Origin: Reticulascus tulasneorum
Taxonomy: Eukaryota; Ascomycota; Sordariomycetes; Glomerellales; Reticulascaceae
DNA: 64,000 nucleotides
Reading direction: 5' to 3'
NCBI GenBank assembly: GCA_001557505.1
Contig: LSAX01000001.1
Span: 2,604,001-2,668,000, forward strand
Both the position numbers and the translations under genes were made by a program. Below the pieces are notes generated by a model. The model was not told the DNA's origin. It saw only the letters and a program-made list of their open reading frames with translations, and made no database searches. This document shows, one piece after another, positions 56,855 through 64,000 of the stretch; position 1 is the first letter of the stretch, and each line of letters opens with the position of its first letter.

Positions 56855-59404
56855 TACGGTTCGCGACGCATGATCTGAAAAGGAGATCACTGAACCAATT
56901 CGATACCTTACCTTTTCATCCCTTTATCCCTTTTATGTTCTGTCATATGTAAAACAAGTCGCGCAGGATTTCCATGAGCAATGGTCTTGCACAACACCGA
57001 GGAGCCATAGTGTGGTCTATAGCGGCCAGGAGGCTGTCTATGATGGGCCATGTGGAACCCACCATCCAGTGGGTGCCGCGGTAGGACGTGTGGGGAGAAA
57101 AAGCGGTCAACAAGATATTACTGCACGCGCATCATTTCGAGAGCCAAAAAATCACACAATTCTGAGTCTTGGACGAAGGAGGAGCGAAGATGGGTCAGGC
57201 CGGATCAGGCCGGATCGATGCGACCACCAGTGGCTCTGATCATAAGTAGCTGCAGGACGTGACCTCATAGTGCTCTTTCACGAGGGAGCGAATGCACAAT
57301 TTCACTACTGGTATCTAGCGCAGAGTCTAGCTAGATGCTTTCGATAGGTTTTCTTCAGTCCCAAGAAAATAAAAAAATAAAAAAACACTTTGGTACCCAG
57401 ATAACAATGGCTGAACATGATTGAGCACGCATGTATGTATGCACGTTGAGCGTATATCAGAGATGGTATCGCTATAAGGAACCGCGTTCCCGACAAGGGT
57501 GTGCTGTAAGCAACACGGCATGGGCATGTACACCCAGTTGCTGCGCAGTAGTGCAGCTGCAGTCTGGGCTTCGAGAAGCGTCGCTTGGGGTGGGTGATGT
57601 TGTTCAGCCAAGCGGCCCGAGACATGCAGAGTGTGAAGCAATTGCTTCAGTCTATTGGGCGGCGCTGATGTTCCATTAGGGCTGCAATGGTGCGTAGTGA
57701 TGGGGCCCTTGCATTTTAGCCCTTCAATCATGATTGCAGATGAGGAGTAATTGGGGGTTAGTTGCATGCTGGGGTGGGGGAGGCCTTCACGATCAGAGGT
57801 CCGAATTACGACGAGCCGTCGTCGCCGTCGTCGTCAACAAAGTTGTTAGCCCCCGATGGCCAAGTCCGCCTAAATAGATGCCTAGAGTGAGTAACGGCGT
57901 AGCAGAAGACCTGCGAGGGATTTTTTTTGGCTTCAATTGGAGACGCTGCCTTCGTGAGGGGGTCGTCCATGGTGCTGAGTGAGGATCCAACACAAGGTTA
58001 CCCCGTAGTTCAATAAGGTAGGTGTGCATCGTGGAGTTGAGCCTGTGAGTGATTAGGTATTCTCATTGGTGTCGAACTCGAGCTTGCCAGCTCAATAACA
58101 CCAGCCCGAAAGGACGAAATTGGGAAGAGGGGTATGAGGCATAGCATTACATCGGACAGCTGGTAGAATATCCACGGCCTCTGTTTGATTATCTTTTAGG
58201 ATAGCCTGTAACGGGGGAGGGGGATTCGCCCGGCCGAGGCCGTTACAAGTCCGTTGAACATCCCCTATCAGCTGCTAAAACATTCAGGTCCACTTGGTTA
58301 CCTCAAATGCATCGGCTGGTTGGGTTGTTAGTTCGCAAGTTCGTCGGCCTAGGTATTCATCGTGTGTGACCCGGGGACTTGGTGGCGTCTGGCCGGGCTC
58401 CCCAAAGATCGACATATCCAGGCCAGGATACAGGGGCGGGCCTGGCCATTGGCAATCCTAGACGCATTATCGATAGAAGTCAGATGCCCCCAGGGTTCTC
58501 CAAGGGGCCCTGTTCCCGAAATCCCAAACGTCTTTTCTTCGACTTCGATTGGGGATGAGGATGAGTGATCTTCATCGACGGTGACGACAAATCATGGGCA
58601 ATTCGCATATCCGCAACATCGGCAAAAGCGGCGCCCAGACTTATTCATTCAGTGGCGTGGGACTCTCGAGAGGATTGATTCCCCATTCTCCAATTGGTTT
58701 TTCCCTCGTCCCCGTCGGGGCCACCACGCACCTCTTCGGACAAGACGCTCCCAGAATCCTGCCTTTGTTGGAAGGTCGGGTCGCTTGGCCACTTTTAGAT
58801 GCCTGCATCTGCTCCCGCCGGCGCCCACGTCCTCTTCCCCCTTCCAGCCAGCGCCGTACCTAGTAGGCATACAGCCAACCCGCCAGTCCGCCGTCTCCAG
58901 TTTCCCAATCTCCCCCTCTTTCAATTCACCATCAAACACAATTCGCAAACCTCTTTCCTATCATTGCAAGCGTTATTTCGGGTGCTTGCCGACGGATCTC
59001 CCTCACGCCGGCATATCTTCGCTTGGCCTCTGTCACTACCCGCTCACTGCGCTACCTAAAATAGCGTCCACTTGAAACTCCTACTACGTACCACCGGCCT
59101 TCAACCGCTCAGCTCCTCGCATACGGGGTACTCGGAGTGCGCACGGGGATACACGCTGTGTTCAAGTCTCCAAGAGAAAGTTGCCCTGGCTCGGCACCCC
59201 ATTTATTCTGTTCAATGGCGTTTTAACCTTTGTCCATCGTTGTTACACCCTGAATATTTGGTGCGCCGTGCCTCGAGTATACCCCTCGGGCCTCCCCCTT
59301 CCTCCAAACCACCGAACCTCGATGTGTACTTGAAATCTACAAACCTGCCCGATAGTCGAAGCTGTTATTCCACTACTGGGGGTCCCCGGCCGAGTCACGA
59401 CACC
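56855..59404. other. 2.5-kb intergenic region
   Basis: No gene recognised. Holds an ATGT run near 57425, a direct repeat of CAGGCCGGAT near 57195-57215, an A-rich patch near 57363, a second copy of a 14-bp word (58269-58282, first at 5500-5513), and a frame open from 59072 that continues into the next gene but lacks an ATG. Confidence 0.45.
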
Positions 59405-60664
59405 ATGTCGTTCCCCGTAGCCGTCCAGTCTGCCATCTTCTACTACATCGCCTGTACGCCATGCTCGCAGGTGAGGAACCGCCATAAGGCGCGGCAGAGG
59501 GCCAAGAAGGACCGGGAGGAGAAGTCGAGAATAGAAACGGAGCAGCCTGGGCTGTATCGACATCCATCGCCTTATAGCACGAATCCCTACTGGTCGGAAG
59601 AAATTACTATGGGTCCGCATCTGCCCAAGAAGGCCGCGAACAAGAACACAAGTCAACGATGTCTGACGAGCGCAGGCAAGGACAGTACGGCCGCTACCCT
59701 GAATACCACAAGCACCAATGCGGAGACTAGCAGCAGTCCTACAACCATACCTGAAGAGGAGGGAAGGTTATCCGGCGATGATTGGAACAAGCGGAGGTAT
59801 CAACGCGAGGATGAGGAGCTTTGGGGCCACGAGCTGTCGAAGATGGGTCATAAGTTGATGGACGGTATCGTCAAAGCGGGATCTTCGGCCGGCCGCCTGA
59901 TCGAGGAGAAGCTGAGGATAGAGAAACTGGCCGTGGAGAAGGAGATCACGGATGACGATCGGTACAGCTTTTACCAGACACCGAGGAATCCGCCCGTCAA
60001 CGAGTATCATCCGCCCATTGTCGGGAGCAAGCCCGCTCACAAGGATGCTTTCAAGTGGATGTTACAACCTCCACCACCAGCCAAACTTATGGAAGGCAAG
60101 ATTCCTGTCAGCAGGAGCGCAAGTTCCCACAGCATGGCCAGTAAAAAGACCATTGTCGCAGATGAGCCTACCCTGGGTCGCCTGGTCCACGAGAGGCTGG
60201 TGCAGGGGAAGCTGCGGAAAGGAGAGACGCCATCCGAGTCGGAACTGATCGACTCCCTGATCGGTACGAGATCCAGACGGACTACCATGTCAAGCCGGAC
60301 TCGGAGCGCGCGCAGCCGAAGTCTGTCTTTCGAATCAGAAGATTACTCTTCGGACGGCGAGTTCGAGCGACGGAGACGGCGTCGTGCTCGACGGATAATC
60401 TCTACCCCTGAAGATACCGAGGAAGATGAGGCCGCTGCCTTGGCAAGGAGCTCCGACTCGCTGGGCCACACGAGCCACTCCGTTCGAGCCGCACAGCGGC
60501 CGAGGCTCGAGACGATTGCTAGCTCCAACTCCGGAGCTACCCAGCGGCCATTCAAGAGCAGACCGAATGGGAGCAGGCCGAACCTGAGCTCCAAAGTGTC
60601 GGCGAATGCCGTACCGACGGTCAAGACAGGCGAGAACGCAGGCGAGAACCAGCCTATCGCCTGA
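59405..60664 (+). CDS. hypothetical filamentous-fungal protein with Arg-rich region
   Basis: 419 aa from the ATG in CACCATGTCG. It begins with a hydrophobic N-terminus (MSFPVAVQSAIFYYIACTPC), then a basic segment (RNRHKARQRAKKDREEKSR). The middle (about 100-230) is mixed with a helical part (LSKMGHKLMDGIVKAGSSAG, then IEEKLRIEKLAVEKE). The C-terminal third is low complexity: Ser/Arg-rich with an Arg run (ERRRRRRARR) and many possible phosphorylation sites. The frame stays open for 111 codons upstream without an ATG, so a further exon is possible, but the ATG context is good. The two cysteines near residue 17-20 might be lipid-modified. No known domain. Confidence 0.7.
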   Translation: MSFPVAVQSAIFYYIACTPCSQVRNRHKARQRAKKDREEKSRIETEQPGLYRHPSPYSTNPYWSEEITMGPHLPKKAANKNTSQRCLTSAGKDSTAATLNTTSTNAETSSSPTTIPEEEGRLSGDDWNKRRYQREDEELWGHELSKMGHKLMDGIVKAGSSAGRLIEEKLRIEKLAVEKEITDDDRYSFYQTPRNPPVNEYHPPIVGSKPAHKDAFKWMLQPPPPAKLMEGKIPVSRSASSHSMASKKTIVADEPTLGRLVHERLVQGKLRKGETPSESELIDSLIGTRSRRTTMSSRTRSARSRSLSFESEDYSSDGEFERRRRRRARRIISTPEDTEEDEAAALARSSDSLGHTSHSVRAAQRPRLETIASSNSGATQRPFKSRPNGSRPNLSSKVSANAVPTVKTGENAGENQPIA

Positions 60665-61117
60665 GCAGAAGTCGGCAACATGACCGACCTTCTTTGACTT
60701 CCCTTCTTTTCGCTGTTACAATATTCTAGCTTTATGGGTTTGCATTATTACTGGAAGCATGGGTGGGTAAATGGGCATTTTGGGAATTGGATGCACTAGT
60801 CGGCGTTTTCCGTTGCAAAAAGAGCATGGACTCAAGGGGGGGTGGTAAAAAAGCATAGAGCCAAGGCTGGCTACGCATGCATGTGCCAAAGGCCTGCTGG
60901 GCAGTGGACATAAGAGGATGACACGAATATTCCATATTTTCTTCCAGTCCGATCTTGTGAGTTCGCGATATCGGAAATCGATGTGAAAGTGATGGACCAT
61001 GTGCCTTCGACCAAGGGTATTATTATTGATGCATGGTTTTTCCAGCCCATCCCCTAGGCTCCCAACGCCTCCAGATGCATTCCAGTGTGTAAATAAAGCA
61101 AGCCAAACATATGGCGA
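60665..61117. other. convergent spacer
   Basis: About 450 bp of shared 3' flank between the 59405 gene (plus) and the 61118 gene (minus). Nothing distinctive. Confidence 0.5.
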
Positions 61118-61789
61118 CTACAAGTGCATGCCCTCATCGTCGTCATCATCATTGTCCACTCCCAATTCTCGCAAGCGATCCTCCATAGCTCTCTGAAGTT
61201 GCTCATCCGTCAGCCTCCCACCAGACCGGGTAGGCTGCTCGTCCAAATGTACCTCTCCATTCCGGATCGTTCCCATCTGAAAGGTCCCGTCGCTCCACGC
61301 CGGGTGTGTGCGCTCCGCCCGTGGTGCACTCGTCTGCTGCTGTTCCGGTACCGCCCCCGTCTCCGACCTTCCAGTTGTAGCAGCTGCAGCGGCTCCGTTT
61401 GCGCCCTGATCCCTTGCCTCGGCAGTGCCGTTCACCGTCGCACGCTGCTGGTCCTCCTCAACCTCCTCCTTACTCCGGAACTCATTCCAGCTCATCCCCC
61501 GCTCTTCGACCTCGGTCCTGACGAGCGATATCCGTTCCTGCATGCGCACGATCACCGACTCATTCTCGCGGATGGCATCGACGCAGTCTTGGTCTGGCGC
61601 GCCGGGAGAGCCTCCGGAGACAGGGACCGCTGTGCCGTCGGCGAAGGGCTGGAGCTGGGAGTTTGAGTACTGCAGGTGGGCGATTGAGTTGCGGATCTCA
61701 AGGACTTTGAGGTGGAGGGTCGGGATGGAGAGCTCCTTGAGCGCGGCTGAGAAGCGGGAGGGGGAGATGGGTCGTGTGTCGGCTGACAT
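61118..61789 (-). CDS. hypothetical coiled-coil protein
   Basis: 223 aa from the ATG MSADTRPISPSRFSAALKEL; the frame is open further upstream but without support. The N-terminal half looks helical and coiled-coil-like (LHLKVLEIRNSIAHLQYSNS; ENESVIVRMQERISLVRTEV) and has WNEF. A low-complexity Ala/Gly/Gln linker (about 125-160) follows, then a second block (HPAWSDGTFQMGTIRNGEVH) and a helix (LTDEQLQRAMEDRLRELG) before an Asp run. The two-block pattern suggests a small adaptor or complex subunit. I do not recognise the family. Confidence 0.65.
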   Translation of the reverse strand: MSADTRPISPSRFSAALKELSIPTLHLKVLEIRNSIAHLQYSNSQLQPFADGTAVPVSGGSPGAPDQDCVDAIRENESVIVRMQERISLVRTEVEERGMSWNEFRSKEEVEEDQQRATVNGTAEARDQGANGAAAAATTGRSETGAVPEQQQTSAPRAERTHPAWSDGTFQMGTIRNGEVHLDEQPTRSGGRLTDEQLQRAMEDRLRELGVDNDDDDDEGMHL

Positions 61790-62213
61790 TTTGAAGACAG
61801 GTGTTATTAATCTGATGGTGGATTCTGTGAGGGATGTCCGAATGAGAGGCAAAATCAGTGTTTCGTGTACTCCTGGGAGAAGGGGGTTATATGTTCGAGA
61901 GTGTCGTCGCAAGACGTGAGCTGCCTGTTGGTAGGGTTAGGGAGCTTAAGGTGAATGGCGGGGTGGAAGGAATTCTTTATGGTGGGGCATTAGTTACCTC
62001 CTATATTGTCATAGGGGCACGCCCATATCGTGGCATTAAAGTCCGAACAAAGATGACCGCGTCCAAGGTAGCGGAAGTTATTTCACGACACCCTGGGATT
62101 GGCATTTGATAGATCGCGCCATCCAACGGGACGAACCTCTCACCATCAGTTAGCTCTCGCGCTGATGAGAACCTGCTCTTTACTGCGCAGCGACTCTCGG
62201 TGCTAGAGGAGCT
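61790..62213. other. divergent spacer (coiled-coil gene / rhomboid)
   Basis: About 420 bp between two divergent starts, probably a bidirectional promoter. No distinct element seen. Confidence 0.5.
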
Positions 62214-63857
62214 ATGAATTTCTCTTCCAGTCTCTTGCCATCGCGATCAGTCCTCCAGCTCGGGCTCCGTGGCTTCTGTCACACGTCGTCCCGAACCACA
62301 TTCGGCGCCGGGCCGCCTCGGTTTCTGGCAATATGCCTCCGAATTTCGCAGAGGAATTATAGCTCGCGAGCTGCACAGCAATCATGGCCGGGCATACCAT
62401 CTCATCAATCGCCCAGTGTTGCCCCCAGCTACAAGAACCGGCGGTCTTTTACCTCCCGTGACATCCTTAGCCAGTACGAAGACCTACCTCCAGATTACCA
62501 AGACAAGCAAGGGTTACCATTTCGCAAGACCGACTTAGAGACACCCGAAGTACTAGCCATATTCGGGACTGGGATAGGCACGGTCGCGGCAAACCAGCTG
62601 CTGAAGATATTGCATGGGAGGAGGGTGGCAGGGACATTGGATGATCCGGCTTTTTTTATAAATACGTCGAAATTCACAGCTGAGCAAAAGAGTAAGGCGC
62701 TAGAATACCTGCGGAAGACGGTGCCGGCGGACGAGATCGTGAATGCCGGCTTAAGAGCCGAGGATGAGCTCAAAGAGCTTGAGCAACAATTGAGCAATGA
62801 TGAGGAGACTAATGGCGATGAGCCAAAGGCTGTTTACAAGCCGGACCCAGTGTACGGACACAGCGTGATAGAGGCGATACGAGCGAAGAATGAGGCAGAG
62901 TGGGAGGAGGAGCTCAAACGAAGGGAGGAGGAGAAGAAGCAGGTGGACGTTGCACAGCCGGGGACTCTGATGGCAAATCCGCAGAGACCGAGGGAATTGA
63001 GTCCGCGGATGCAGAAATGGATCGAGAATGCGGGCTCGAAGCTTGAGCAGCCACCAGAGATGACCCACATCGACCGGCTTCTCCCTTCAGCAACAGTCGT
63101 CGTCCTGTTTGTTGGGCTCTGTGTAGCCTTCGCGATGGTCTACAAGCCGCCAAATATCACAGACAGGATGTTCCCAGAGATATCGGCCTCGCACGCCACA
63201 GTCGGAGCTCTGATAGCCTTGAATGTGCTCGTCTGGGGTTTGTGGCGGATCCCGCCGTTCTGGGGCTTCATGAACAAGTACTTTGTGCTCGTTCACGGCC
63301 TGCCGAGGGCAGTCAGCGTGGTAACGAGCAGCTTCTCCCACTCTTCGATCACACATTTGGTCTCCAACATGGTCGGCCTCTGGCTCTTTGGCACGTTCCT
63401 CCACGACGAAATCGGCCGCGGCAACTTTCTCGCCATCTACCTCGCCTCCGGGGCTATCGGCATGCTGGGAAGTCTGTCGATCCTCACTCTCCGTGGCATG
63501 CTCACGCACTCCACCCTCGGAGCATCGGGTGCTGTGTATGGTATCACGACGTCGTATTTCTGGATGCACCGCTTCGACAGCTTCAAGATTCTGGGCCTGC
63601 CGCCGGAGCCCAGGGATGGGCCGCAGGGGCTGGCATTCCTGGGTCTCATTCTTGCACTGCACATCACCTTGCTCTTCGTCAAGAAGACTATCACGATTGA
63701 CCTGTGGTCGCATTTGACGGGCATGGCTACCGGCTTGGTCGGCGTTGAGTGGGTGCAGCGAAGGAACATGGGAAAGACGGAGGAGATAGACGGCAAGACA
63801 AAGGTTGTGAAGCTGGTGAGTGTGGCGGAGCCGACGATAGAAGTGATCGAGAAGTGA
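62214..63857 (+). CDS. PCP1: mitochondrial rhomboid-type intramembrane serine protease
   Basis: Inner-membrane protease of the Pcp1/PARL group that cleaves transmembrane segments of mitochondrial proteins such as Mgm1. Single exon, 547 aa. The N-terminus is basic and lacks acids (MNFSSSLLPSRSVLQLGLRG), fitting a presequence. A soluble linker region (about 90-290) is charged, with helical Glu/Lys runs. Six or seven membrane segments follow from about 290: VVVLFVGLCVAFAMV, ATVGALIALNVLVWGLW, then SHSSITHLVSNMVGLWLFGT, FLAIYLASGAIGMLGSL, GASGAVYGI with catalytic Ser438, and DLWSHLTGMATG with His500. Both dyad residues are intact. Length and the extended N-terminus match Pcp1/PARL rather than secretory-pathway rhomboids. 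Confidence 0.92.
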   Translation: MNFSSSLLPSRSVLQLGLRGFCHTSSRTTFGAGPPRFLAICLRISQRNYSSRAAQQSWPGIPSHQSPSVAPSYKNRRSFTSRDILSQYEDLPPDYQDKQGLPFRKTDLETPEVLAIFGTGIGTVAANQLLKILHGRRVAGTLDDPAFFINTSKFTAEQKSKALEYLRKTVPADEIVNAGLRAEDELKELEQQLSNDEETNGDEPKAVYKPDPVYGHSVIEAIRAKNEAEWEEELKRREEEKKQVDVAQPGTLMANPQRPRELSPRMQKWIENAGSKLEQPPEMTHIDRLLPSATVVVLFVGLCVAFAMVYKPPNITDRMFPEISASHATVGALIALNVLVWGLWRIPPFWGFMNKYFVLVHGLPRAVSVVTSSFSHSSITHLVSNMVGLWLFGTFLHDEIGRGNFLAIYLASGAIGMLGSLSILTLRGMLTHSTLGASGAVYGITTSYFWMHRFDSFKILGLPPEPRDGPQGLAFLGLILALHITLLFVKKTITIDLWSHLTGMATGLVGVEWVQRRNMGKTEEIDGKTKVVKLVSVAEPTIEVIEK

Positions 63858-64000
63858 AGGGCGAAATAGAGCAGAGCTGTATACTATCGTCACATATACT
63901 GTATAGTACACAAACACAACACTACCTTCTTCATTCGGGGGGTGGAGAGAGTGAGGCATCCAAAATCAGCCCCCATGAAGCAACTCTACACACGTCCTGA

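Noticed and set aside
63087..63959. Minus-strand frame of 290 codons
   Set aside because: Antisense of the rhomboid gene, which carries complete catalytic motifs on the plus strand.
1..64000. Search for tRNA, 5S rRNA, CRISPR arrays and biosynthetic cluster
   Set aside because: No cloverleaf-like B-box context, spaced direct repeats, or adjacent PKS/NRPS/terpene genes were seen by eye; a covariance-model scan (tRNAscan-SE, Infernal) would be decisive.

Overview
The window is nuclear DNA of a filamentous ascomycete (Pezizomycotina). The evidence is many short GT-AG introns (about 48-110 nt, often with CTAAC/CTGAC-like branch sites), pyrimidine-rich promoters, monocistronic genes on both strands separated by 0.1-4 kb, and fungal gene families: a DUF3425-type bZIP factor, a GPI-anchored Ser/Thr-rich wall protein, a HECT_2 protein and a mitochondrial rhomboid. 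Recurrent TAGGTA/TACCTA motifs in the spacers resemble those of Sordariomycete-type genomes, but the class cannot be fixed from the sequence alone. No prokaryotic, plasmid or CRISPR feature, rRNA or tRNA was found.

Layout. 0-5 kb: RPL36 (-), a small secreted Cys-containing protein (+) and a secreted class 3 lipase (+). 7.8-20 kb: a 14-3-3 protein (+), an unknown small protein (-) beside a trinucleotide repeat, a synaptojanin-like phosphoinositide phosphatase (-), and the U1 snRNP factor PRP39 (+), which has one unusually long intron holding a possible frame-breaking cassette exon. 21.8-31 kb: mitochondrial cytochrome c peroxidase (+), a short-chain dehydrogenase (-) divergent from a bZIP/DUF3425 regulator (+), the F1-ATPase assembly factor ATP11 (+), and a 4-coumarate-CoA-ligase-like enzyme ending in the peroxisomal signal AKL (-). 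31.8-41.2 kb: a membrane steryl-ester hydrolase type lipase (-), divergent from the peroxisomal AAA ATPase PEX6 (+), and an SH3BGR-like protein (-). 41.2-49 kb: gene-poor, with one GPI-anchored wall protein and several coding-like fragments. 49-53.5 kb: a UBE3D/Ipa1-type HECT_2 protein (-) divergent from LSM8 (+), then a nucleoside hydrolase (-). 55-64 kb: three proteins of unknown function and a mitochondrial rhomboid protease (+).

Most genes are housekeeping: translation, splicing, mRNA 3'-end processing, phosphoinositide turnover, mitochondria and peroxisomes. No biosynthetic cluster or known mobile element is evident. Three neighbourhoods may be more than chance: the lipid/peroxisome stretch at 28.7-40 kb (acyl-activating enzyme with PTS1, steryl-ester lipase, PEX6), the divergent SDR/bZIP pair, and the divergent HECT_2/LSM8 pair. 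Exon models were built by hand from splice signals and family knowledge; all joined lengths are divisible by three, but no transcript data were available.
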